Source: Acinetobacter sp. ANC 4558 (GTDB lineage Bacteria; Pseudomonadota; Gammaproteobacteria; Pseudomonadales; Moraxellaceae). Taken from it: 64,000 bases of DNA. Of the stretch, positions 1 through 8,657 are shown piece after piece. The notes beneath the pieces are model-generated. The model saw nothing but the letters and a program-made list of their open reading frames with translations, ran no database searches and had not been told where the DNA came from. The stretch is from assembly GCF_002135375.1 (NCBI RefSeq), contig NZ_NEGH01000002.1, forward strand, positions 248,001 through 312,000, written 5' to 3'. Both the position numbers and the translations under genes were made by a program. Positions within the stretch are counted from its first letter, which is position 1. Each line of letters starts with the position of its first letter.

Positions 1-1
1 C

Positions 2-166
2 CTAATTAACCCTATTGTTTATATGGTAAATGCATTTCGTTACGGTATTCTCGGTCATAGCGATGTTAATGTTACTATTTCTTTAATTGTGATTACTTTT
101 TGCTGTGCTGTTTTTTATGGTATAGCTTACTACTTACTTTCCCGTGGCTCAGGAATGCGTGAATAA
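2..166 (+). CDS. ABC-2 type transporter permease, YadH-like (3' end only)
   Basis: This is the last 54 codons of a gene that begins outside the window. The translation contains NPIVYMVNAFRYGILG, a hydrophobic stretch and a basic end with RGSGMRE. This matches what I know of the C-terminus of YadH-type ABC-2 permeases, inner-membrane subunits that work with a YadG-type ATPase. The stop codon TAA shares its last base with the ATG of queF, so the two genes are probably co-transcribed and translationally coupled. The substrate cannot be told from this fragment. Confidence 0.75.
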   Translation, partial: LINPIVYMVNAFRYGILGHSDVNVTISLIVITFCCAVFYGIAYYLLSRGSGMRE

Positions 167-996
167 TGAGTGTAGAACATTCTCTTTTAGGTAAAGATAC
201 TAACTATCCGACAGAATATCAGCCTGATATTCTGTTTCCGATATCTCGCGAACAATCTCGTGAAAAATATTCTCATGTAGAAGGAATACGTCTTGGAAAA
301 GATTGGTGGCATGTCTTTGAAATTTCATGGCTAAATGCATATGGTATTCCTCAGGTTGCTATAGGTCGAATGACTTTACCTGCAACATCAGAAAACCTGA
401 TCGAATCCAAATCTTTAAAACTATATTTTAATAGTATGAACTTCACTCAATTCGAGTCTAAAGAAGCATTTATTAAAACAGTTGAACAAGACCTATCAAC
501 AGCAGCAAAAGCAGATGTTACTTTAACCTTATTCCAAGTAAATGATTTAGCAATATCCCAACCACAAGGTTTCTGTATCGATCATTTACATCCTGAACGT
601 TTAGAAAATTATCCTAATGCAGGCTTACTTAAATTAGATGAAAATGCATTAAGTGTGGATATTGAAGATGAATCAGAAATTCAACTTTTTTCACACTTAC
701 TTCGCAGTAATTGTCCTGTAACAGGACAACCTGATTGGGGCACAGTCTTTATACGTTATCAAGGAAAAAAACCTTGTTACCAAAGTATTTTGGCTTATAT
801 TATTTCTTATCGGCAGCATAATGGTTTTCACGAACAATGTGTAGAACAAATCTATGCCGATATTTGGCAAATTCTTCAACCTAAAAAATTAATGGTTTAT
901 GCAACCTATACACGTCGTGGCGGATTAGATATTAACCCATGTCGTGTATCTCATCTTGAATGGATGCCAAACCCAATTCGATTGGCACGTCAATAA
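166..996 (+). CDS. queF: NADPH-dependent 7-cyano-7-deazaguanine reductase QueF
   Basis: QueF reduces the nitrile preQ0 to the amine preQ1 in the queuosine tRNA-modification pathway in the cytoplasm. The 276-residue length fits the long two-domain (YqcD/E. coli-like) form. The family motif ESKSLKLYFNS is at about residues 80-90. The catalytic cysteine is in SNCPVTGQPDWG (Cys183, with Asp190 as the likely acid), and YTRRGGLDINP lies near the C-terminus. The ATG overlaps the stop of the upstream permease gene by one base. A conserved hypothetical gene starts 19 bp downstream, so the three probably form one operon. No key residue is missing. Confidence 0.96.
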   Translation: MSVEHSLLGKDTNYPTEYQPDILFPISREQSREKYSHVEGIRLGKDWWHVFEISWLNAYGIPQVAIGRMTLPATSENLIESKSLKLYFNSMNFTQFESKEAFIKTVEQDLSTAAKADVTLTLFQVNDLAISQPQGFCIDHLHPERLENYPNAGLLKLDENALSVDIEDESEIQLFSHLLRSNCPVTGQPDWGTVFIRYQGKKPCYQSILAYIISYRQHNGFHEQCVEQIYADIWQILQPKKLMVYATYTRRGGLDINPCRVSHLEWMPNPIRLARQ

Positions 997-1015
997 ATAA
1001 CATTGGGGTTATAAA

Positions 1016-1666
1016 ATGTCATTTTTTGGATTTATTCCATCTGAAGAATTGTTATTAACAATTCAAACTGCTGCTAAAAAAGAGCATTCTAGTGAACCGC
1101 TTTATCCTTTTCGAGATAAAACAGCACTTCTCATTAATGATGAAATTATTGATGCAATTTTAACCGAACTCGTTCATCGCTTTCCACCAAGTGAAAAACG
1201 TGAAACAGCAGAAAAACTTGCAGGTTATATTAAATCTACAGTTGCCGTATTATTAAAACAGTTATTAAGTAAAGCACCCAATGAGGTTGTTAAACAATCA
1301 ATCGAATTTTCTCGTAAAAGTTTATTTGAAGACCATACAGGACTACTTCGTGTTGGAGAGTCTTTAGATCCAAGTCTTGTCACAAATTTAAAGCTCTACT
1401 ATGCTGAGATTAAATTTGGTAATGATATTAATAAAGCTGTCTTTTGCGAACTCTACAAACAATTTGCGGAAGCAACAGTCCGTCATTTTATGAATGATTT
1501 TAATCGTACTCTAGATTTAGGGATGATCAAACGCAAAGCGGCAGATTTAGGCTCATCAGCAGTTATCAAAGCAACCCATATTGCTATTGATCGTCTCATT
1601 CCACATTTAAGTAAACAAGAATTAGTCGTCTTAGCAGAGTATCACGATACTTTATTTCATGAATAA
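1016..1666 (+). CDS. Conserved hypothetical protein, 216 aa, cytoplasmic
   Basis: I do not recognise a named family. The protein is predicted to be soluble, mostly helical and rich in charged residues, with no signal peptide or membrane segment. It begins MSFFGFIPSEELLLTIQ and ends with a leucine-rich helix containing PHLSKQELVVLAEYH. It follows queF by 19 bp on the same strand and is followed at 1694 by a strong terminator, so it is the last gene of the permease-queF unit. Codon use looks like its neighbours. I recall proteins of this sort as conserved in Acinetobacter, but give no function. Confidence 0.8.
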   Translation: MSFFGFIPSEELLLTIQTAAKKEHSSEPLYPFRDKTALLINDEIIDAILTELVHRFPPSEKRETAEKLAGYIKSTVAVLLKQLLSKAPNEVVKQSIEFSRKSLFEDHTGLLRVGESLDPSLVTNLKLYYAEIKFGNDINKAVFCELYKQFAEATVRHFMNDFNRTLDLGMIKRKAADLGSSAVIKATHIAIDRLIPHLSKQELVVLAEYHDTLFHE

Positions 1667-1693
1667 GTGTCGGCTCATTTTCAATTAGCATGC

Positions 1694-1720
1694 AAAAATC
1701 CTAAGTTACTTAGGATTTTT
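1694..1720 (+). terminator. Rho-independent terminator after the queF operon
   Basis: A 12-bp inverted repeat, AAAAATCCTAAG then CTTAGGATTTTT, surrounds a 3-nt loop and ends in a T run. It sits 28 bp after the stop of the hypothetical gene and before rodA. Confidence 0.85.
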
Positions 1721-1793
1721 GTATTAATATTTTTTTATTTATCTATCCACATGATAGCATAGTGATTATTTGATTTTTTACATCTAAAATATT

Positions 1794-2936
1794 ATGTCAA
1801 CAGACATCCAAAGCAAATTTTTGCGCTACTCCCCAAGAGATGGTTTAAAAATCTCGAATGAATTCAGATTTTTTCAGCGCTTTCATATAGATCCCTGGCT
1901 TTTGCTCTATATTTCTGCTACTTCACTTTTAGGCTTTATTACCTTATATAGTGCATCTGGACAAGATTTACTCATGGTTTCAAAACAAATCATGAGTTTT
2001 GGCATTGGGCTCATTATTATGTTTATTTTGGCTCAAATTCCACCTAAATTTTACCAATCATTATCTCCTTCCTTTTACATTTTTGGGTTATTTTGTTTAG
2101 TCATTGTGTTCATCTTTGGTGAAACACGTTTAGGCGCTCAGCGTTGGATTAGCATTCCGGGTATTGGCAGTGTGCAACCCAGTGAATTTATGAAAATTGC
2201 CATGCCAATGATGGCTGCTTGGTATTTATCACTTTATTCACTACCACCAACATTATTTCGCATTATTAACACGCTCATATTAACAATTATTCCTTTTTTA
2301 ATGATCGCCAAACAACCCGATTTAGGCACTTCAGCCTTAGTTCTGGCTAGTGGTGTATTTGTACTATTTCTCAGTGGTCTTCCTTGGTGGATTATTGGTG
2401 GTGCACTCTCTAGTGTGGCCATTGCTATTCCACTATTATGGGAATTTTTACTAAAAGATTATCAAAAACAACGCGTGCTTACCTTATTTGATCCGCAAGC
2501 AGATGCTTTAGGAGCTGGCTGGAATATCATTCAATCAAAAATTGCAATTGGTTCAGGTGGTACTTCAGGCAAAGGTTTTCTTTCAGGCACACAATCACAT
2601 CTACACTTTTTACCTGAAGGTCATACCGACTTTATTATTGCGGCCTACTCCGAAGAGTTCGGCTTTATGGGTGTTGCAATATTAATGATTTTATACTTTG
2701 CCATTATTATCAGAACCTTGCAAATTAGCATGCAATGCTTTCATAATTATGGAAAATTACTTGCTGGTGGCGTTGGTTTAGCCTTTTTCGTTTATGTTTT
2801 TGTCAATGCGGGTATGGTAAGTGGCATCTTGCCAGTCACCGGTATTCCACTACCATTTATGAGTTATGGTGGAACTGCAATTATTACCCTAATGGCTTCT
2901 TTTGGTATCGTGATGTCCATTCACACCCACAAATAA
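1794..2936 (+). CDS. rodA: Peptidoglycan glycosyltransferase RodA (SEDS family)
   Basis: RodA polymerises lipid II into glycan strands for side-wall growth, working with PBP2 in the elongasome in the inner membrane. The 380-residue protein is almost entirely hydrophobic segments with about ten transmembrane helices. SEDS hallmarks are visible: RLGAQRWISIPG with QPSEFMKI, KQPDLGTS (the Asp region essential in the family), LPEGHTDFIIAAYSEEFG and LPFMSYGGTA near the end. No strong Shine-Dalgarno precedes the ATG. It lies 22 bp upstream of mltB, another cell-wall gene, and the pair probably form an operon. FtsW is the alternative, but the length and the mltB/rlpA neighbourhood favour RodA. Confidence 0.93.
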   Translation: MSTDIQSKFLRYSPRDGLKISNEFRFFQRFHIDPWLLLYISATSLLGFITLYSASGQDLLMVSKQIMSFGIGLIIMFILAQIPPKFYQSLSPSFYIFGLFCLVIVFIFGETRLGAQRWISIPGIGSVQPSEFMKIAMPMMAAWYLSLYSLPPTLFRIINTLILTIIPFLMIAKQPDLGTSALVLASGVFVLFLSGLPWWIIGGALSSVAIAIPLLWEFLLKDYQKQRVLTLFDPQADALGAGWNIIQSKIAIGSGGTSGKGFLSGTQSHLHFLPEGHTDFIIAAYSEEFGFMGVAILMILYFAIIIRTLQISMQCFHNYGKLLAGGVGLAFFVYVFVNAGMVSGILPVTGIPLPFMSYGGTAIITLMASFGIVMSIHTHK

Positions 2937-2958
2937 ATGCGTTTGGAAATTTATATTT

Positions 2959-3960
2959 ATGTCTATTCAAAACCTCTATAACAAAGTTAAGCGTTTACCA
3001 TTCATTTTAGCCACAATTTCATTGACTAGTTTTTGCCAAGCAAATGATTTTAAAGATCACCCTTCGTATAACCAATTTAAACAAAAAGCAATGCAAAGTT
3101 ATGGTTTAACTGAATCGCAGATTGATTGGGCGATGGATGGTTCTAAAAATCTACCGAATATTATTAATATCATGAACCGCCCAGGCGAAAGTAAACCTTG
3201 GTTTCAATATAAAACTAATTTTTTAGCCAGCAGTACAATCCAACGAGGCATGCGTTTTCGTGACCAATATGCAGACACCCTAAATCGAGCAGAACAACAG
3301 TTTGGTGTCCCTCAATCCGTCATACTCGGCATATTAGGTGTAGAAACTGGATATGGCGCAAATAAAGGCTCTTTTGTGACGCGTGATGCTTTGGCAACAC
3401 TTGGCTTTGGTTATGAACGTCGTGCTGAATATTTTCAGGACGAATTGGCTGCTTTAATTGCTTGGTCATATAAAGATGGTGTTCCAACAAATTCTATCGT
3501 TGGCTCTTACGCAGGCGCAATTGGATATCCTCAATTCATGCCCAGCAACATACCTAAATACGGGGTTGATTATGATGGTAATGGACACGTTGATTTAAGA
3601 AACTCTGCTGTAGATGCGATTGGATCAATTGCCAATTATCTTGCTCAGCATGGTTGGCAACGTGATCAGCCAATTGCATTTGCAGCTCGGTACACTGGAA
3701 ACAATCCAGACGCCATTATTTCTCAAGATTTAACTCAACCCACTCCTTATGGTGTTTTAAAATCTCAAGGAATCAGCCCACTTAATCCACTGGTCAAAAT
3801 TGATGATCTAGATATGGTAAATGTCATTCAACTTCAAGAAAGTACAGGACCTATTTATTATATTACTTATCCAAACTTTCAAGTGATTACAACCTATAAT
3901 AGAAGTCGTATGTATGCAACAGCACTTTGGCTTTTAGGGACAGAAGTGACTGGAAATTAA
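2959..3960 (+). CDS. mltB: Lytic murein transglycosylase B
   Basis: This soluble or periplasmic lytic transglycosylase cleaves the MurNAc-GlcNAc bond with formation of 1,6-anhydroMurNAc. The N-terminus has a basic start, a hydrophobic core and a likely signal-peptidase cleavage around SFCQA-N. The cysteine there does not sit in a good lipobox, so I do not call it a lipoprotein. The catalytic Glu is Glu129 in GVETGYGANKGSF, and GSYAGAIGYPQFMPSN is the conserved MltB region. The length of 333 residues is normal for the family. It is 22 bp after rodA and close to rlpA, giving a cell-wall cluster. Confidence 0.93.
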   Translation: MSIQNLYNKVKRLPFILATISLTSFCQANDFKDHPSYNQFKQKAMQSYGLTESQIDWAMDGSKNLPNIINIMNRPGESKPWFQYKTNFLASSTIQRGMRFRDQYADTLNRAEQQFGVPQSVILGILGVETGYGANKGSFVTRDALATLGFGYERRAEYFQDELAALIAWSYKDGVPTNSIVGSYAGAIGYPQFMPSNIPKYGVDYDGNGHVDLRNSAVDAIGSIANYLAQHGWQRDQPIAFAARYTGNNPDAIISQDLTQPTPYGVLKSQGISPLNPLVKIDDLDMVNVIQLQESTGPIYYITYPNFQVITTYNRSRMYATALWLLGTEVTGN

Positions 3961-4259
3961 AACAGCTCTCTTATAAAGATAAAAAATCAAGGTTTTTTTA
4001 GCTTAAAAAGATGAATAAGTAATCATATTGCAATATTTGTTACAAATTTGATTATTTTTTAATCAATCAAACCTTGGTTTTTATCTTTTTTGTGTTTATT
4101 TTAATATTAATACTAGACACCTTTATAGCTAGATGAATATTATCCTGACAGTTGTAAGATTTTAAATTTCGTTGCAAATGTGAACATATATAGGAACTTT
4201 CACTTAAATATCAATAATTTATTTTTGATATTTTGAAAAGCCTAGGAGTTAAATCAAGA
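3961..4259. other. Intergenic region between mltB and rlpA
   Basis: About 300 bp of AT-rich DNA with no credible ORF. The short motif AAGGTTT at about 3990 and its complement AAACCTT at about 4070 could pair across a loop of roughly 70 nt. This may be the mltB terminator region, but the structure is not a standard terminator. A promoter for rlpA should lie here; I could not fix one with a good -35 and -10. Confidence 0.4.
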
Positions 4260-4874
4260 ATGCACCCCTCAATCAAAGCACTGCTGTCTGTCTCGACGTT
4301 ACTGCTTACCTTAAGCCAGTCGCAAGCAGAAATGGTTCAGTCTTCAGCATTAACCAATGATGCTGATAGCTCAAGCCTAGCTGCACGTGTTTTAAATAAA
4401 GAAGCTCAGAACTTCAACTCCCACCTATCAAATTTAAATAGCCTTTCAATCACTGAACGTTCTGGCGATCAAATTCGTCGTCAAACCATTGCAGCTAAAA
4501 TTGAGCTTCCAGTGGAAGAGCCTTCTGTGATTGAAAAGTTAAATACTGTTGCATCTAACACAGTACGTAAATTTAGCCAAACTGGTGTTGCTTCTTGGTA
4601 TGGTCGACAGTTTCATGGTCGCCCAACTGCAAGCGGTGAAGCTTATGACATGAATGCTTTAACGGCTGCGCATCGTACGTTGCCTCTGAATTGTTATATT
4701 CGCGTGACGAATGATACAACAGGTAAAAGTGTTGTTGTTAAAGTTAACGACCGTGGACCTTTCCATGGTAATCGTGTAGTAGACCTATCATACGGTGCAG
4801 CAAAACAACTTGGCATTACCAATCAAGGCACCGCTAAAGTGAGTATTGAACGTGTTTCAGGTCCAAACTCATAA
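4260..4874 (+). CDS. rlpA: Septal ring lytic transglycosylase / rare lipoprotein A family RlpA
   Basis: RlpA-family proteins carry a double-psi beta-barrel and, in Pseudomonas, cleave glycan strands lacking stem peptides at the septum. The barrel is at about residues 110-200, with GVASWYGRQFHGRPTASGE, VTNDTTGKSVVVKVNDRGPF and RVVDLSYGAAKQLGI. I chose the ATG at 4260 over an in-frame TTG at 4233. It is preceded by AGGAG at 4244-4248, and starting here gives a clean signal peptide (MHPSIKALLSVSTLLLTL, cleavage after SQSQA). No lipobox cysteine is present, so despite the family name it is probably a soluble periplasmic protein. No SPOR domain is seen, so it is the short form. Confidence 0.88.
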   Translation: MHPSIKALLSVSTLLLTLSQSQAEMVQSSALTNDADSSSLAARVLNKEAQNFNSHLSNLNSLSITERSGDQIRRQTIAAKIELPVEEPSVIEKLNTVASNTVRKFSQTGVASWYGRQFHGRPTASGEAYDMNALTAAHRTLPLNCYIRVTNDTTGKSVVVKVNDRGPFHGNRVVDLSYGAAKQLGITNQGTAKVSIERVSGPNS

Positions 4875-4909
4875 ATCATTTTTCAACTGAATTTAATTAC
4901 AACACGAAG

Positions 4910-4933
4910 AAGCCACATCAAAGTGGCTTTTTT
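4910..4933 (+). terminator. Rho-independent terminator after rlpA
   Basis: AAGCCAC and GTGGCTT pair across a 6-nt loop, followed by more T residues. It lies about 35 bp after the rlpA stop. Confidence 0.8.
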
Positions 4934-5080
4934 AATGCGTATATTTTGCGTTTAAAGATAGTTTTAACCAAAAAACACCCTAACCTACATTAATTATTTT
5001 ATAAGCCCATATACTCGAAATGAGTGCAAAATATGCAATATTCTTGGTCTTAATTTTTTAATGCTTATTTTGCATCTAGT

Positions 5081-5395
5081 TTAGTTTAAAAAATACATTA
5101 AGCCATAAAATGAGAATAGGCTAAGTACAATACTCAATAACAATTTTTGGGTGAGCTGCGCCACAACGATGGTTATTATCGCACTATATAAATAGACATT
5201 ATGAATTAACTCTCTAAATTCATGATTTTGATAAAAAATAATAGGGACACATAATGAAACCATTAAACATGGTGCTGCATATTTCAACATTTTTTGAATA
5301 AAAATAGGTAATTGAAACTGAAACTTAGGTTCTAAAAATATATATCTATTGATAAATACAATCAGGCTTAGTCCAATAATTAACATCCAGGACAT
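5081..5395 (-). CDS. azlD: AzlD family branched-chain amino acid export subunit
   Basis: A 104-residue membrane protein with three to four hydrophobic segments, the size and character of AzlD (PF05437). AzlD is the small partner of AzlC in exporters of branched-chain amino acids such as BrnFE. Its ATG shares one base with the TAA stop of azlC, so the two are translationally coupled. The sequence alone gives only weak family signals, so the call depends mainly on the AzlC neighbour. An acidic or histidine export substrate, known for some members, cannot be excluded. Confidence 0.85.
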   Translation of the reverse strand: MSWMLIIGLSLIVFINRYIFLEPKFQFQLPIFIQKMLKYAAPCLMVSLCVPIIFYQNHEFRELIHNVYLYSAIITIVVAQLTQKLLLSIVLSLFSFYGLMYFLN

Positions 5396-6093
5396 TATTC
5401 TTCCTCTTTATCTAAGATAGCAGCAACAGCCATACCAATAAGGCTTGCGAAAATTAAACCTGATTGAATTTCGAACCATGTAAAAATAAATGCAAATATC
5501 ACTGATATGCAGACTGCAATAATGCCTTGCATGTTTTTGATCAGAAAGACCGCCATGACTAAAAAAATAGCCACAATGGAATAATCTAAATGTATAGATG
5601 AAAGGTCGCTAATTAAAAAGGTAAAAAAAATACCTAAAATACTAAAAATCACCCAAATCATATAAAAGCTAAAACCCGCACCAATTAAATAGCTATAGGA
5701 TCGATGTGGATAAAGTTCAGAAATTGCATACAATTCATCTGTCAGTAAAAAACCTAAAGAAACTCTTTGTAAACCTGAATATTTTTGAAGATCATTTCGT
5801 AAACTTAAGCTATAAATATAATGTTGAGTGGTCATGAAAAAAATGGTAATTAAAATACTCATGCTTGATGCATCTGCCATTAGCATACTCAAACTCATAA
5901 TTTGAGCTGCCCCTGCAAAAACAAGTGCAGACATTGCGATTGATTGTCCAATACTTAAGCCTGCTGTCATTGCAAGTGAGCCTGCCATAATTGCCCATGG
6001 AATCACTGCAAGTGATAATGGCAACATATCTCGCACACCAGATTTAAAACTTACCCATTTTGAATATGATTGTTTGAAAGAAGCATCATTCAT
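5395..6093 (-). CDS. azlC: AzlC family branched-chain amino acid exporter, large subunit
   Basis: A 232-residue inner-membrane protein of the AzlC family (PF03591). The conserved start SGVRDMLPLSLAVIPWAIMAG is followed by a GAAQIMSLSMLMADASS region, then FMTTQHYIYSLSLR and LLTDELYA. Family members export branched-chain amino acids using the proton gradient together with AzlD, which follows with a one-base overlap. The AraC-type gene 72 bp upstream on the same strand is probably its regulator. No strong Shine-Dalgarno is visible before the ATG. Confidence 0.93.
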   Translation of the reverse strand: MNDASFKQSYSKWVSFKSGVRDMLPLSLAVIPWAIMAGSLAMTAGLSIGQSIAMSALVFAGAAQIMSLSMLMADASSMSILITIFFMTTQHYIYSLSLRNDLQKYSGLQRVSLGFLLTDELYAISELYPHRSYSYLIGAGFSFYMIWVIFSILGIFFTFLISDLSSIHLDYSIVAIFLVMAVFLIKNMQGIIAVCISVIFAFIFTWFEIQSGLIFASLIGMAVAAILDKEEE

Positions 6094-6165
6094 TTGTTAT
6101 GAACTGTATAAAATAAAAAATAATAGCTTTTTCAATAATTAAATGATTGAATAAAATTGCTTACT

Positions 6166-6987
6166 TCAATACATACGACTCATGAGATACTGTGATGGCG
6201 TACATCCTATTGTACGTTTAAAATGTCGATTAAAATGACTTTGATCTGAAAACCCACAAAGTTGTGCAGTCATAGAAATATCGACACCTTGCTTTAATAA
6301 GCATATCGCTTTTCTTAATCTCACTTGAATTAGCCATGCATGTGGCGGTAAGCCTGTTTGCTTTTTAAACTGTCTCAACAAGTGCCATGGGCTTAAATTT
6401 ACTTCATTCGCCAAATCTTGTAATTGATGATCTTTCTCTGGCTCAAATGCCAATATTTCTTTAATGCGTAAAATTTTTTCATTTGCTTGAGATAAATGTC
6501 TCAATTCCTTGCGACCTTTTCCATGGCGTTGTAATAATAATGCCAAAGTTGATAAGAATAAGCTTTGCTTTAATAAATGATTATTTTGTACTGCGAATAA
6601 ATCAAAAAGAATCAATAATTGAGCAGCTAATCCCTCATCATGAATCACCGCTTGAGGAAACCATGGCGTCACGCCTTTTTCACTAAAAAAATCAGCACTC
6701 ACCTGTTGCAACATTTCTGGTGTTGGATACATTGCTCTGTAACGCCAACCTGTCTCAACCGCAGATTCGCCAGTATGTACCTCATCTGCATTCACCAGAA
6801 TAATATCTCCTTTTGGGGCTATAAATTGACCACTTGTTCGTAGAAAAGATTGAGCACCTTCTTCTATTACACCAATACAATAACCTTCATGTGTATGTTT
6901 TGAAAATTGAGTACTTTGAAAAGAAGCACTTAAGAACTCGAGCCCTTGTAATTCTTCTAAATGACGATATTCAACGGACTCACTCAC
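6166..6987 (-). CDS. AraC family transcriptional regulator with N-terminal cupin sensor
   Basis: The N-terminal part (about residues 10-90) looks like an AraC_binding cupin, with SKHTHEGYCIGVIEEG and NADEVHTGE. The C-terminal hundred residues form the double helix-turn-helix (NEVNLSPWHLLRQFKKQTG, then AQLCGFSDQSHFNRHFKRT and GCTPSQYL). I place the start at the GTG at 6987. A GAGG is centred 5 nt upstream of it, whereas the GTG at 6993 overlaps that same Shine-Dalgarno. The gene lies directly upstream of azlC and azlD on the same strand. By analogy with other AraC-AzlCD loci it probably activates their expression in response to an amino acid; that is inference. Confidence 0.88.
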   Translation of the reverse strand: MSESVEYRHLEELQGLEFLSASFQSTQFSKHTHEGYCIGVIEEGAQSFLRTSGQFIAPKGDIILVNADEVHTGESAVETGWRYRAMYPTPEMLQQVSADFFSEKGVTPWFPQAVIHDEGLAAQLLILFDLFAVQNNHLLKQSLFLSTLALLLQRHGKGRKELRHLSQANEKILRIKEILAFEPEKDHQLQDLANEVNLSPWHLLRQFKKQTGLPPHAWLIQVRLRKAICLLKQGVDISMTAQLCGFSDQSHFNRHFKRTIGCTPSQYLMSRMY

Positions 6988-7065
6988 ATACACCTCATCG
7001 TCTGATCATGGTTTAACAAAACTACTAGCTTAATTTGTATATTTAAAGAAGATAGAACAAAATTG

Positions 7066-7557
7066 CTATTTATATTGCTCTCCTTGATGCATTAACCACC
7101 CTTCGATATGTCGCCCACGTGGGTCGTGATGTGTCCAATGAATAACACCTCCCTTACTGGAATATTCATATACACCATAAAACTCAACCATATCTCCCTT
7201 TTGTAGAGACTTAATGCTTGGTGCCAAATCAATATTATGAGCGATCAGAATAGTTTGACCATTTGCCAATTCTAAAACAAATTTTTGATGACGACTTCCT
7301 TCATTGTCATCAGGTAAAACGGCAACTACACGACCCGTAGAATGAACCTGAATATTACTTAATTTATTTTTATATGCATGTGCAATAAGTTCTAAACCAT
7401 GCTGCTGTTGTGTAGAATAATTTGAGTGCTGCTGGTCACCAATTAAATGATCTTGCCTTGGTAAATCATTACTTTTTTCAATTTCCCCTAATGTAAAATA
7501 AATTGCAATTAAAATAATCACTAAAATAGCTATTCCATAATTTATTTTATTAAACAC
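7066..7557 (-). CDS. DUF3465 domain protein, membrane-anchored
   Basis: A 163-residue protein with one N-terminal hydrophobic segment (about residues 8-24), probably an uncleaved anchor or signal peptide, and a periplasmic beta-rich domain. The domain contains VLPDDNEGSRHQKFVLEL, ILIAHNIDLAPSI, GDMVEFYGVYEY and GGVIHWTHHDPRGRHIEGWL. I recognise this as DUF3465, which resembles an OB-fold of unknown function. The start is a GTG, supported by a very good AGGAGG seven bases upstream. It is oriented like tsf but separated from it by the tsf terminator. No function is known. Confidence 0.85.
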   Translation of the reverse strand: MFNKINYGIAILVIILIAIYFTLGEIEKSNDLPRQDHLIGDQQHSNYSTQQQHGLELIAHAYKNKLSNIQVHSTGRVVAVLPDDNEGSRHQKFVLELANGQTILIAHNIDLAPSIKSLQKGDMVEFYGVYEYSSKGGVIHWTHHDPRGRHIEGWLMHQGEQYK

Positions 7558-7592
7558 CCCTGTCCCTCCTTTTTATCTTTTTTATTCTATAA

Positions 7593-7622
7593 AAAAAAGC
7601 CTCTAAGTTAGAGGCTTTTTTA
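7593..7622 (-). terminator. Terminator of the rpsB-tsf operon
   Basis: AAAAAGCCTC and GAGGCTTTTT pair around TAAGTTA. On the minus strand it sits just after the tsf stop and ends in a T run; the symmetry would let it also work in the other direction. Confidence 0.88.
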
Positions 7623-7640
7623 GCAAAATAATAAACTAAA

Positions 7641-8516
7641 TTATTTTGCAGCAGCTTGAGCAGCAGCTACTTCTTCAGCAAAAGAAAGCTCTGCTTTCTT
7701 CTCAATCCCTTCACCTACTTCAAAGCGAACAAATTGAGCAACTGTTGTACCTGTCGCTTTTAATACATCTGCAACTTTCTTATCATTGTCAATGACGTAT
7801 TGTTGACGCTCAAGAACAACTTCATTCAAGTATTTTTCAACTGAACCAGTTACCATTTTTTCAACGATGTTTGCTGGTTTGCCAGATTCAATTGCTTTTG
7901 CTTCAGCAATTTCTTTCTCTTTTGCAATTAAATCTGCAGGAACGTGTTCAGCAGAAACAGCAACTGGGTTGAATGCAGCAATATGCATTGCCAAACCTTT
8001 ACCTGTATCAGCATCACCTGTATAAGATACAACAACACCAATTTTCAAACCGTGTTTGTAAACTGCAAGGTTATCACCTTCAATAATTACAGCACGACGA
8101 ACTTGGATGTTTTCACCAATTTTTTGAACAAGTGCAATACGTGCTTCTTCAACAGTTTGACCATCTTCAAGTTTTAATTCAGCAATTTGTGCAGCATCAG
8201 TTGCGCCAGCAGCAAGCGCAGCAGCAGCAACTTTAGCAGAGAAACCTGCAAAGTTTTCATCTTTAGCAACGAAGTCAGTTTGGCAATTTACTTCAACTAA
8301 AATTGCTTTGTTACCTTCTTGAGCAATTGTAATTGCACCATCAGCTGCAATGTTACCTGCTTTTTTAGCAGCTTTTGCTTGACCAGATTTACGAAGGTTA
8401 TCAATCGCTAATTCGATATCACCGCCCGCTTCTGTCAATGCTTTTTTACATTCCATCATTGCAAGACCAGTACGGTCACGTAATTCTTTAACCATGCTTG
8501 CAGTAATAGCAGTCAT
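7641..8516 (-). CDS. tsf: Translation elongation factor Ts
   Basis: EF-Ts exchanges GDP for GTP on EF-Tu in the cytoplasm. The N-terminal UBA-like module contains VKELRDRTGLAMMECKKAL, and the core has the signature VNCQTDFVAKDENFAGF. The 291-residue length is standard. The ATG is preceded by AGGAG with good spacing. It lies 141 bp downstream of rpsB on the same strand, the usual rpsB-tsf arrangement, with a hairpin in the gap. It is expected to follow rpsB regulation. Confidence 0.98.
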   Translation of the reverse strand: MTAITASMVKELRDRTGLAMMECKKALTEAGGDIELAIDNLRKSGQAKAAKKAGNIAADGAITIAQEGNKAILVEVNCQTDFVAKDENFAGFSAKVAAAALAAGATDAAQIAELKLEDGQTVEEARIALVQKIGENIQVRRAVIIEGDNLAVYKHGLKIGVVVSYTGDADTGKGLAMHIAAFNPVAVSAEHVPADLIAKEKEIAEAKAIESGKPANIVEKMVTGSVEKYLNEVVLERQQYVIDNDKKVADVLKATGTTVAQFVRFEVGEGIEKKAELSFAEEVAAAQAAAK

Positions 8517-8564
8517 GTGTATCTCCTAAATTCGGTAGAAAATGAATTCTTTTTAGAACAGAAA

Positions 8565-8589
8565 CGGCCCAGAGGATACTCATGGGCCG
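8565..8589 (-). promoter_or_regulatory. Hairpin in the rpsB-tsf intergenic gap
   Basis: CGGCCCA and TGGGCCG can pair across an 11-nt loop between rpsB and tsf. No long T run follows on the minus strand, so it is more likely a partial attenuator or RNA-processing/stability element than a full terminator. The rpsB-tsf spacer of other gammaproteobacteria also carries a hairpin. Confidence 0.6.
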
Positions 8590-8657
8590 CCTGCATACTT
8601 AACGCTTACTTTGCCACCATCACATGTCGCAAAAATGACAAGCTAGCGTCTAACGCA

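Noticed and set aside
4233..4259. TTG start giving RlpA nine more residues
   Set aside because: The ATG at 4260 has AGGAG upstream and begins a proper signal peptide; the TTG has neither.
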